From Phycisphaerales bacterium (GTDB lineage Bacteria > Planctomycetota > Phycisphaerae > Phycisphaerales > UBA1924): a DNA stretch of 6,000 nt. The notes beneath the pieces were generated by a model. The model did no database searches, was not told the DNA's origin, and saw nothing but the letters and a program-made list of their open reading frames with translations. The stretch spans positions 1 through 6,000 of the forward strand of contig JAGVLZ010000045.1 in the NCBI GenBank assembly GCA_020054055.1. Direction: 5' to 3'. A program made the translations under genes and the position numbers. Of the stretch, positions 1-5,804 are shown one piece after another (position 1 is the stretch's first letter; the number at the start of each line of letters is the position of its first letter).

Positions 1-1
1 C

Positions 2-538
2 ATCGCGCTGGAAGCGACCGACCCGAAGGCGCTGGCGGCGCCCGGGGACCGATTGATCGCGCAAATGTTGAAGGGGATGTGGGGTTACCAGGAGGGGGCG
101 GCGGTGGATGCCGCGACGCTCGACTTCGAGGGCGTGTTCCCGGGCGCGGTGCGCGAGGTGAACGTCTCGAAGTCACACGCCGGAAAGTCGCTGGAGCCGT
201 GGCTGAAGGATGCGCGGCTGGCGTGGGCCTATCCGAGTGCCGAGGGGGAGAGTTCGGGGTGGTGGGTGATCGGGTTGGGATCGTCATTGGTCGAGTCGTT
301 GACGGCGACGCTCAAAGACGAAGCAAACGTGGGAGGGGCGAAGCACCCATGGATTAGCATGGGCGTGGTGAGGCCCGCCGCGCTGGCCGCGGCGGTGCGT
401 GCGGCAGGGTGGCCGATTCCGCCGGAGATGACGCACGCCTTCGAGGTCGCGCAAGGCGTGGAGTCGTTCGAGTGGGCGCTCATGCGAAGCGATGGCGGTT
501 CGATCCGGGGACAGGCGAAGGTGAGGTTCGGTGAGTGA
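2..538 (+). CDS. C-terminal part of an unrecognised protein (5' end outside window)
   Basis: The reading frame is open from the first complete codon in the window and ends at TGA 536-538, giving 178 C-terminal residues. A TTG at 53 could be read as a start, but the uninterrupted coding-like sequence upstream (IALEATDPKALAAPGDRL) makes a gene beginning outside the window more likely. I do not recognise the family. The visible part is soluble-looking, with no clear membrane span. It mixes Ala-rich helical stretches (around RPAALAAAVRAAGW) with Trp/Gly-rich segments (GESSGWWVIGLG) and ends in an alternating, beta-like tail (SIRGQAKVRFGE). No catalytic motif stands out. Third positions are strongly G/C, as in the neighbours. 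The gene ends 140 bp before typA, with a repeat pair, a hairpin and a possible promoter between, so the two are probably separate transcription units. A periplasmic or structural planctomycete protein is possible but only a guess. Confidence 0.7.
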   Translation: MALEATDPKALAAPGDRLIAQMLKGMWGYQEGAAVDAATLDFEGVFPGAVREVNVSKSHAGKSLEPWLKDARLAWAYPSAEGESSGWWVIGLGSSLVESLTATLKDEANVGGAKHPWISMGVVRPAALAAAVRAAGWPIPPEMTHAFEVAQGVESFEWALMRSDGGSIRGQAKVRFGE

Positions 539-548
539 GACGCGCGGA

Positions 549-593
549 TTGAACACCCGTCTCACCGGGACGAACACGGGTTGAAAACCCGTG
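549..593. repeat. Degenerate direct repeat ending in a perfect 8-bp palindrome (planctomycete 'GFQPV'-type repeat)
   Basis: TTGAACACCCGT (549-560) recurs as TTGAAAACCCGT (581-592), 32 bp apart with 11 of 12 bases matching. The second copy lies in a perfect hairpin: CACGGGTT (575-582), loop GAA, AACCCGTG (586-593). Read on the minus strand, the element gives the peptide GTGFQPV. I recall that string from spurious planctomycete translations, which suggests a dispersed intergenic repeat rather than a gene. The hairpin has no T tract on the plus strand, so intrinsic termination is not well supported. It could still protect the 3' end of the upstream mRNA. Confidence 0.6.
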
Positions 594-606
594 CCACGCG
601 GAGTGG

Positions 607-613
607 CTATCAT
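607..613 (+). promoter_or_regulatory. Possible -10 element (CTATCAT) upstream of typA
   Basis: TATCAT differs from the sigma-70 -10 consensus TATAAT at one position and stands out as AT-rich in a GC-rich spacer. The heptamer CTATCAT recurs upstream of uvrB and of the gene at 5901. A TTGAAA at 581-586 could act as a -35 box, but the 21-bp spacing is long and the match overlaps the repeat. Transcription would begin near 620, leaving a leader of about 60 nt before typA. Confidence 0.45.
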
Positions 614-616
614 GTC

Positions 617-652
617 CCCCCGCGCGGCGGGCCTTTCGGCCTCCGGCGGGGG
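617..652 (+). other. Strong GC hairpin before typA (leader structure or weak terminator)
   Basis: CCCCCGC (617-623) pairs with GCGGGGG (646-652). Inside that, 625-627 pair with 643-645, and 629-633 pair with 638-642 (including one G-U pair) around a TTTC loop. This totals about 15 pairs, with single-base bulges at 624 and 628. The stem is followed by CGTTTCAG, not a real T tract. It may be the terminator of the upstream gene or a structured typA leader. If transcription starts near 620, the first few bases of the stem would be missing from the RNA. Confidence 0.4.
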
Positions 653-678
653 CGTTTCAGACCATTTGGGACCACTCC

Positions 679-2550
679 ATGAGCACGCAACTGCGGAACG
701 TGGCGATCATCGCGCACGTTGACCACGGCAAGACCACACTCGTCGACCAACTGCTCAAGCAGTCGGGCAACTTCCGCGTCGGGGAACTCGACAAACTCGC
801 CGGGGGCCAGCACGGCCTCATCATGGACTCGAACCCCATCGAGCGCGAGCGCGGCATCACCATCCTCTCCAAGAACTGCGCCGTGACCTATCACCGCGAA
901 TCGGGCGAAGAGGTCCGCATCAACATCGTCGATACCCCGGGCCACGCCGACTTCGGGGGCGAGGTCGAGCGCGTCCTCCGCATGGCGGACGGCTGTCTGC
1001 TGCTCGTCGATTCGGCGGAGGGGCCGATGCCTCAGACGCGCTTCGTGCTCGCCAAGGCGCTGGAAGCGGGGCTGAAGCCGCTGGTGGTCATCAACAAGTG
1101 CGACCGCCCGGATGCCCGCCCCGATGAAGTCATCAGCGAGGTCTTTGATCTGCTGGTGGAACTCGGCGCGGAGGAAGAGGCGCTGGATTTCAAGGTGGTC
1201 TACGCGGCGGGGCGCGACGGGTGGGCATCGAACGATCTGGGGGTCAAGAGGACGGACATGCGCGACCTCTTCGAGGCGATCATCGAGCGCGTCCCCCCGG
1301 CGAAGGGCGACCCGAACGCGCCGCTCCAAATGCTGGTCACCACGATCGACTACAGCGAGTACGTCGGGCGCATCGGCATCGGCCGCGTCTTCAACGGCGT
1401 GATCAAGCGGAACATGCCGATCGCGCTCCTCGATCGAAACGGCGCGCGCCGGAACGTGAAGGTCACGAAACTCATGGGCTTCGTCGGCCTGTCGCGCATG
1501 GAGGTCGAAGAAATTAGAGCGGGTGACATCTGCGCGGTCATCGGCATCGAGAAGATCGATATCGGCGACACGCTCGCGGACCCCGTCGATCCGAAGCCCC
1601 TGCCCTCCGTAAAGGTGGACGAGCCGACGCTGACCATGATCTTCCGCGTGAACGATTCGCCCTTCGCCGGCCAGGAAGGGCAGTACGTCACGAGCCGCCA
1701 GATCCGCGATCGCCTGATGAAGGAGTGCGAGCACAACGTCGCCCTCCGCGTCGAGTTCGGCATGGGGGACGAGTTCCAGGTCTCGGGGCGAGGGCTGCTG
1801 CACCTGGGCATCCTGATCGAGAACATGCGCCGCGAAGGCTTCGAACTCTCCGTGGGCAAACCGCGTGTCATCACGCGCGAGGTCCACGGCCAGATCCACG
1901 AGCCGATCGAGATCCTGGTCGTCGAGTGCCCCAACGCGCACGTCGGCGCGGTGATGGAACTGGTGGGCCAGCGGGGCGGCATCGTCGAGACGATGGAGCC
2001 GCGGGGCGAATCGGGGAACTACCTGGAGTTCGAGATCCCCTCGCGCGGCCTGATCGGTCTGCGCAGCCGTCTGCTGACGAACACGCAGGGCGAGGCCATC
2101 ATGCACCACGCCTTCGAGCGCTACGCGCCGGTGACGGGCGAACTGCCGGGGCGCGGGCAGGGGGTGCTGCTCTCGCTCGAATCGAACGCGGTCACCGCCT
2201 TCTCGCTCGAAGCGCTGAGCGACCGCGGCGTGTTCTTCGTCGTGCCGCAGGAGAAGGTGTACGCCGGCCAGATCGTGGGCGAGCACAACCGCGAGAACGA
2301 CCTGACCATCAACATCACCCGACCCAAGCACCTCACCAACTTCCGCGAAGCAACGAAGGAAGCCTTCGTGCGGCTCAAGGCGGCGCGGAAGATGAGCCTC
2401 GAGCAGTGCCTCGAATACATCGAGGAGGATGAACTGGTCGAGGTCACGCCGACCAGCGTGCGCATCCGCAAGCGACTCTTGAGCGAATCGGATCGCAAGA
2501 AGGCGGATCGCCAGAGCAAGGACCGTGAGAAGGCCGGCGTGGAGGCGTGA
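679..2550 (+). CDS. typA: Ribosome-associated translational GTPase TypA/BipA
   Basis: This 623-residue protein has full TypA/BipA length and architecture. The GTPase domain shows G1 AHVDHGKT (12-19), G2 RGIT (58-61), G3 DTPGH (85-89, with the His that corresponds to the catalytic one in translational GTPases) and G4 NKCD (139-142). The G5 region reads YAAGRDGWA (175-183). Domain II follows at about 215-300, an EF-G III-like domain at about 315-395 and an EF-G V-like domain at about 407-485. The BipA-specific C-terminal domain, from about 490, includes RPKHLTNFR (about 547-555) and the conserved VEVTPTSVRIRKR segment, then a charged tail. Family knowledge: TypA binds the 70S ribosome in the cytoplasm and supports 50S assembly, growth at low temperature and stress responses. 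The ATG at 679 places G1 at the usual distance from the N-terminus. No good Shine-Dalgarno site precedes it, only a GGGA about 10 nt upstream. It ends 44 bp before a convergent gene. The identification is secure. Confidence 0.97.
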   Translation: MSTQLRNVAIIAHVDHGKTTLVDQLLKQSGNFRVGELDKLAGGQHGLIMDSNPIERERGITILSKNCAVTYHRESGEEVRINIVDTPGHADFGGEVERVLRMADGCLLLVDSAEGPMPQTRFVLAKALEAGLKPLVVINKCDRPDARPDEVISEVFDLLVELGAEEEALDFKVVYAAGRDGWASNDLGVKRTDMRDLFEAIIERVPPAKGDPNAPLQMLVTTIDYSEYVGRIGIGRVFNGVIKRNMPIALLDRNGARRNVKVTKLMGFVGLSRMEVEEIRAGDICAVIGIEKIDIGDTLADPVDPKPLPSVKVDEPTLTMIFRVNDSPFAGQEGQYVTSRQIRDRLMKECEHNVALRVEFGMGDEFQVSGRGLLHLGILIENMRREGFELSVGKPRVITREVHGQIHEPIEILVVECPNAHVGAVMELVGQRGGIVETMEPRGESGNYLEFEIPSRGLIGLRSRLLTNTQGEAIMHHAFERYAPVTGELPGRGQGVLLSLESNAVTAFSLEALSDRGVFFVVPQEKVYAGQIVGEHNRENDLTINITRPKHLTNFREATKEAFVRLKAARKMSLEQCLEYIEEDELVEVTPTSVRIRKRLLSESDRKKADRQSKDREKAGVEA

Positions 2551-2560
2551 AACTCGTGCC

Positions 2561-2609
2561 GCGGACGGGTCAGTGCCACAGCAAACCATTCGAATCAGCA
2601 CCCGTCCGC
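2561..2609. other. 10-bp perfect inverted repeat between convergent genes
   Basis: GCGGACGGGT (2561-2570) and ACCCGTCCGC (2600-2609) are exact reverse complements separated by 29 nt. The left arm starts 11 bp after the typA stop codon. The right arm encodes the last residues of the convergent minus-strand gene, whose stop is at 2595-2597. The position suits a bidirectional 3'-end structure for both transcripts. The loop is long and there is no T tract on either strand, so a classical intrinsic terminator is not supported. Confidence 0.4.
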
Positions 2610-2888
2610 ATCCACCACGATCGCCCCATCCGTCACTCGCACCCGCGTCGTCATCCGCGGCCGGATGGTGAACTGCACGCGCACGTTCCGCGATCCGGCG
2701 GGGTGGAAGAGCAGTTCGCCTTGGTGGAACAGCCGCCGCGGGATGCCCTCCGCGCCGCGCTTGATCGTGAGCCCGTCCATCCCCTCTCCCAGGTTCAGCC
2801 GATCGGTCGCGGGGGCGGCGAGCGAGAGCGCGGCGAGCGTCGGCGGGACGGAAAGGAGAACGTCGCGGCGGGAAAGGGTGCGCGGCAT
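2595..2888 (-). CDS. Small exported protein with Tat-like signal, function unknown
   Basis: This 97-residue protein is read from ATG at 2888 down to TGA at 2597-2595. The N-terminus carries a twin-arginine motif, SRRDVLL (residues 6-12), followed by a short hydrophobic stretch to about residue 25. The likely signal peptidase site is APA (25-27), leaving a mature protein of about 70 residues. The mature part looks beta-rich (NVRVQFTIRPRMTTRVRVTDGAIVV) and ends in a single Cys. Codons mostly end in G or C, unlike the Arg/His/Gly-rich translation of the opposite strand, which supports this strand as coding. A GGAG lies 11 nt upstream of the ATG. I do not recognise a family. The gene is convergent with typA and divergent from uvrB (86 bp between starts), so it is transcribed alone. 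Tat export is inferred from the motif; the hydrophobic core is rather short and contains Pro-Pro. Confidence 0.6.
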   Translation of the reverse strand: MPRTLSRRDVLLSVPPTLAALSLAAPATDRLNLGEGMDGLTIKRGAEGIPRRLFHQGELLFHPAGSRNVRVQFTIRPRMTTRVRVTDGAIVVDADGC

Positions 2889-2961
2889 GTCGGTGGGTAC
2901 TCCGGATCCTTCCGGGAGAAGGGTACCCCGTGTGGACGGGTGGGTTGCATTGGACGCCGCG

Positions 2962-2968
2962 CTATCAT
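2962..2968 (+). promoter_or_regulatory. Possible -10 element (CTATCAT) directly before uvrB
   Basis: TATCAT (2963-2968) matches TATAAT at five of six positions and ends only 6 nt before the uvrB ATG at 2975. Initiation about 7 nt downstream of the box would place the first transcribed base at or next to the A of the ATG, predicting a leaderless mRNA. No Shine-Dalgarno sequence lies in between, which agrees. No convincing -35 box is visible at 16-18 bp. A LexA-type operator was not recognised. Confidence 0.5.
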
Positions 2969-2974
2969 CGGGTC

Positions 2975-5155
2975 ATGAACGCGGCCCTCCGCCCCTTCGA
3001 AGTCGTCAGCCCCTACAAGCCCACCGGCGACCAGCCCACAGCGATCGAGGCGCTGACGGAGCGCCTCCGCCGCGGCGAGCCCGCCGCGTGCCTCCTCGGC
3101 GCCACGGGCACCGGCAAGACCTTCACCATGGCCCACGTCATCGAGCGCATGCAGCGCCCGACACTCATCCTCTCGCACAACAAAACCCTCGCCGCGCAAC
3201 TTTACGAGGAGATGAAGGAACTCTTCCCCAAGAACGCCGTCGCCTACTTCGTGTCGTACTACGACTACTACCAGCCGGAAGCGTACCTGCCCGCGCGCGA
3301 CATCTACATCGAAAAAGACGCCTCGCGCAACGACGACCTCGACCGTCTCCGACTCCTCGCCACGAGCAGCCTGCTCAGCCGACCCGACACCATCGTCGTC
3401 TCCAGCGTCTCCTGCATCTTCGGCCTCGGCTCCCCAGACGCCTACCAGGACCGCGTCTTCCCGCTGCACAAGGGGCAACGGCTGAACCGGCGCGAGTTCC
3501 TGCTGGCGCTCAACGGCATGCAATACCAGCGGGCGGAGATCGACTTCAAGCGCGGCACCTACCGCGTCCGCGGCGATGTCATCGACCTGTACCCCGCCTA
3601 CGAGCAGCACGCCGTCCGCATCGAGATGTTCGGCGACGAGATCGAAAGCCTCGCCCTCGTCAACCCGCTCACCGGCGAGGTCCTCGCGGAAGAAACCGCC
3701 TTCTTCGTCTTCCCCGCCAAGCACTACGTCCCACCCGAGGACCAGTTGAAGGAGATTGTCGGCAACATCCGCGCCGAACTCGACGAGCGCGTCCTGCAAC
3801 TCCGCTCCGACGGTAAACTCCTCGAAGCCCAGCGCCTCCTCGCCCGCACCAAGTACGACCTCGAGATGATCGAAGAGGTCGGCTACTGCAACGGCATCGA
3901 GAACTATTCGCGCCACTTCGACGGCCGCAAGCCCGGCGAACGCCCCTTCACGCTGCTTGACTACTTCACCCGCGGCCCCTCGATGGACGGCGAGCATCAC
4001 GCGGGGGGAGGCATCGTCCGCGCGGGCCCCGCCCCCGGAGTCGGCCGCGACTGGCTCATGTTCATCGACGAGAGCCACGTCACCGTCCCCCAGATCCGCG
4101 CCATGTACAACGGCGACCAGCAACGCAAGGGCGTTCTCGTCGAGCACGGCTTCCGCCTCCCCTGCGCCCTCGACAACCGCCCCCTCAAGTTCGAGGAGTT
4201 CGAGTCGATCGCGCAGCAACTCGTCTTCGTCAGCGCCACCCCCGCCCCCTACGAACTCGAACGCGTCAAGGGCGAAGTCGCGGAGCAGGTCATCAGGCCC
4301 ACCGGCCTCATCGACCCCATCCTCCACGTCCGCCCAGCCAGCGGCCAGATTCCCGATTTGTTGGAGGAATGTCGCATCCGCGCCACGCGGAACGAGCGCG
4401 TCCTCATCACCGCCCTCACCAAGCGCCTCTGCGAAGACCTGACGAACTATCTCGACAAAGCCGGGCTGAAAGTGCGCTACTTGCACAGCGAGATCGAAAC
4501 GCTCGAACGCCTCGAAATCCTCCGCGATCTCCGTGAAGGCGCCTTCGACGTGCTCGTCGGCGTCAACCTGCTCCGCGAAGGGCTCGACCTGCCGGAGGTC
4601 TCGCTCGTCTGCATCCTCGACGCCGACAAAGCCGGCTTCCTCCGCAGCCCGACGAGCCTGATCCAGACAATCGGCCGCGCCGCGCGCAACGCGGGAGGCG
4701 TCGTCATCCTCTACGCGGACGAAGTGACCTCCGCGATGAGGATGGCGATCGACGAGACCGACCGCCGACGCGCCAAGCAGGTCGCCTACAACACGCAGCA
4801 CGGCATCACCCCCGAAACGATCGTCAAAGCCATCCGCCGCGGCATGGAACAAGAGTTGTCCGCCCGCCGTACAGCCCGCGAAGCCGCGAAATCAGCCGAG
4901 CCGATGATCGAGGGGTCCGAGTTGGTCGAGATGCTGAACGACGAGATGATCGAAGCGGCGCAATCGCTCGAGTTCGAGAAGGCCGCGGCCATCCGCGACC
5001 AGATCAAGAAACTGAAAGAGAACCCCGCCATGCTCCGCGAGGGGTCGAAGGTCCGCCGCACAGACCTCGAACCCGAGCGCCCCGGCGCGAACAAACCGAA
5101 GCCGGGGATGCCGGGAACAAGGGTGAGAAAGCGGAAGAAGAAGGTGAGCGGATGA
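2975..5155 (+). CDS. uvrB: Excinuclease ABC subunit UvrB
   Basis: UvrB is the damage-verifying helicase-like subunit of bacterial nucleotide excision repair. It receives lesions from UvrA and recruits UvrC for incision. Visible motifs in this 726-residue protein are SPYKPTGDQP (12-21), Walker A GATGTGKT (42-49), the beta-hairpin region YYDYYQPEAYLP (95-106), DEAD-box DESH (365-368), SATPAPYE (usually SATPGPYE), and helicase motif VI QTIGRAAR (564-571). A C-terminal UVR domain for UvrC contact lies at about 649-682 (ending LEFEKAAAIRDQIKKLKE). A basic tail of about 44 residues follows. The frame continues upstream to a GTG at 2930, but the family N-terminus sits a few residues before SPYxPxGDQP, so ATG 2975 is chosen. 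No Shine-Dalgarno site is seen. The protein is longer than E. coli UvrB (673 aa) mainly because of a Gly/Pro-rich insert of about 25 residues (about 333-358) just before the DESH strand, plus the tail. The gene is intact and the identification secure. Confidence 0.98.
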   Translation: MNAALRPFEVVSPYKPTGDQPTAIEALTERLRRGEPAACLLGATGTGKTFTMAHVIERMQRPTLILSHNKTLAAQLYEEMKELFPKNAVAYFVSYYDYYQPEAYLPARDIYIEKDASRNDDLDRLRLLATSSLLSRPDTIVVSSVSCIFGLGSPDAYQDRVFPLHKGQRLNRREFLLALNGMQYQRAEIDFKRGTYRVRGDVIDLYPAYEQHAVRIEMFGDEIESLALVNPLTGEVLAEETAFFVFPAKHYVPPEDQLKEIVGNIRAELDERVLQLRSDGKLLEAQRLLARTKYDLEMIEEVGYCNGIENYSRHFDGRKPGERPFTLLDYFTRGPSMDGEHHAGGGIVRAGPAPGVGRDWLMFIDESHVTVPQIRAMYNGDQQRKGVLVEHGFRLPCALDNRPLKFEEFESIAQQLVFVSATPAPYELERVKGEVAEQVIRPTGLIDPILHVRPASGQIPDLLEECRIRATRNERVLITALTKRLCEDLTNYLDKAGLKVRYLHSEIETLERLEILRDLREGAFDVLVGVNLLREGLDLPEVSLVCILDADKAGFLRSPTSLIQTIGRAARNAGGVVILYADEVTSAMRMAIDETDRRRAKQVAYNTQHGITPETIVKAIRRGMEQELSARRTAREAAKSAEPMIEGSELVEMLNDEMIEAAQSLEFEKAAAIRDQIKKLKENPAMLREGSKVRRTDLEPERPGANKPKPGMPGTRVRKRKKKVSG

Positions 5156-5166
5156 TGCCTCGCGCC

Positions 5167-5209
5167 GGAAGCCGACACTGACGAGTCTTCGAGGAAGTGT
5201 CGGATGCTG
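5167..5209 (+). repeat. REP-like hairpin, copy 1, upstream of the transposase gene
   Basis: The element runs GGAAG (5167-5171), left arm CCGACACT (5172-5179), a 16-nt loop, right arm AGTGTCGG (5196-5203) and ATGCTG (5204-5209). The 8-bp stem is perfect. The core is almost identical to copy 2 at 5805-5847. It begins 11 bp after the uvrB stop codon and ends 14 bp before the transposase ATG, so it may also shape the uvrB mRNA 3' end. The short G-rich head plus hairpin is the usual REP layout. Confidence 0.7.
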
Positions 5210-5223
5210 ATACGCTCGTCCGC

Positions 5224-5751
5224 ATGGCGCGTTCCCACCCCTGGGTTCATGCGATCGCAATGCTCCGAGGGTGGTGGTTGCCCGGGGATGAGCGAGGGTT
5301 TCGATCTCGCGACCATCGCATTCATTCGTCGGGCGATTACAAGCACCGCCCTCCGTCGTGGGAGCACATCCACCTGCGCAACTGGGCGGAACGAGTCTCG
5401 AAGGATGCTGAACCCGCGCTGAATCAGCACGAGCGCTCCGTCGCGGGCGCTGCATTCGTCGAGAAACTCATCAGAGAGAACCTGATCCCGCTTGCTGTCG
5501 CGTGCGCCGCGACGCATGTGCACGCGCTCTTCCGCGCGAGCGACATCGACGCGCTCAAAGCGCTCGGTAAAGCGAAGCAACTCGCTTCGCTCAGGGTCTC
5601 GCGCCGATCCGGGCGGATATGGGGACGGGGAGGGGGAGTCGACCGCATCGCGGACCGGGAACATCAGGTCCGTGTTTTTCGGTACATCCTCCGACATCGA
5701 GCGGAGGGCGCGTGGGTCTGGTGCTTCAAGGACGCGAATCCGGGTCGGTGA
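5224..5751 (+). CDS. Y1-type HUH transposase-like protein (RAYT-related)
   Basis: This 175-residue protein has the layout of IS200/RAYT-type transposases. The HUH pair is HVH at 98-100 (context AATHVHALF). A downstream candidate nucleophile is Tyr154 in FRYILRH, which resembles the Y-I-x-x-N/H context of RAYTs. The N-terminal WLPGDERGFRSRDHRIHSSGDYK segment (18-40) recalls a planctomycete family annotated as IS200-like; this is from memory. Family knowledge: such enzymes cut single-stranded DNA at hairpins and form a 5'-phosphotyrosine link. The frame extends to a GTG at 5197, but that codon lies inside REP copy 1, so ATG 5224 is preferred. No Shine-Dalgarno site precedes it. The first beta strand (HAIAMLRGWWLPG) departs from the HxTxR/TTYGTWLPG pattern I expect, so activity is uncertain. 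REP-like hairpins lie 14 bp upstream and 7 bp downstream. The uvrB stop is 68 bp upstream, so read-through from uvrB is possible. Confidence 0.75.
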   Translation: MARSHPWVHAIAMLRGWWLPGDERGFRSRDHRIHSSGDYKHRPPSWEHIHLRNWAERVSKDAEPALNQHERSVAGAAFVEKLIRENLIPLAVACAATHVHALFRASDIDALKALGKAKQLASLRVSRRSGRIWGRGGGVDRIADREHQVRVFRYILRHRAEGAWVWCFKDANPGR

Positions 5752-5758
5752 CGCATCG

Positions 5759-5795
5759 CAGCATCCGCTTCTTCGCGGACTCAGAAGCGGCTTCC
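5759..5795 (-). repeat. REP-like hairpin, copy 3 (inverted), downstream of the transposase gene
   Basis: On the minus strand it reads GGAAG (5795-5791), stem CCGCTTCT (5790-5783), a 10-nt loop, AGAAGCGG (5772-5765) and ATGCTG (5764-5759). The 8-bp stem is perfect although five of its inner pairs differ from copy 1. The loop keeps GAGTCnnCGA, shared with copies 1 and 2. It starts 7 bp after the transposase stop codon and faces copy 2 head to head. Confidence 0.65.
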
Positions 5796-5804
5796 CCCGA
5801 CCCC

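Noticed and set aside
612..725. Short upstream ORF overlapping the typA start
   Set aside because: Its ATG lies within the putative -10 box, so it would not be in the mRNA from that promoter, and its product is Gly/Ala/Ser-rich with no sign of coding selection.
610..2601. Long minus-strand open frame (663 codons) opposite typA
   Set aside because: It mirrors the typA coding frame. The translation is Asp/Arg/His/Ala-rich low-complexity sequence with no motif, as expected from high G+C at third positions of the real gene.
2895..2928. GGGTAC ... GTACCC inverted repeat with inner CCGG pairs upstream of the orphan gene
   Set aside because: Only a 6-bp outer stem with an asymmetric interior. It could be an operator but is too weak to claim without conservation.
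2930..2974. Upstream GTG start for UvrB adding 15 residues
   Set aside because: The extra residues (VWTGGLHWTPRYHRV) are unlike any UvrB N-terminus I know and would be encoded across the -10-like box.
2547..2978. Plus-strand frame with a GTG overlapping the typA stop codon
   Set aside because: Although the overlap looks like translational coupling, the product is Arg/His/Pro/Gly-rich with no domain, and the opposite strand carries a better coding frame with a signal peptide.
2795..4852. Long minus-strand open frame (685 codons) opposite uvrB
   Set aside because: Also an antisense shadow. It is full of Gly/Val/Asp/Glu/Ala runs without domains and covers the start of uvrB and the 5' part of the Tat-signal gene.
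5197..5223. GTG start for the transposase adding 9 residues
   Set aside because: The codon lies in the right arm of REP copy 1, and the ATG at 5224 gives a normal N-terminus for the family.
4786..5697. Minus-strand 303-codon frame across the uvrB end and the transposase gene
   Set aside because: It overlaps two well supported plus-strand genes, and its translation is Ser/Arg/Pro-rich without motifs.
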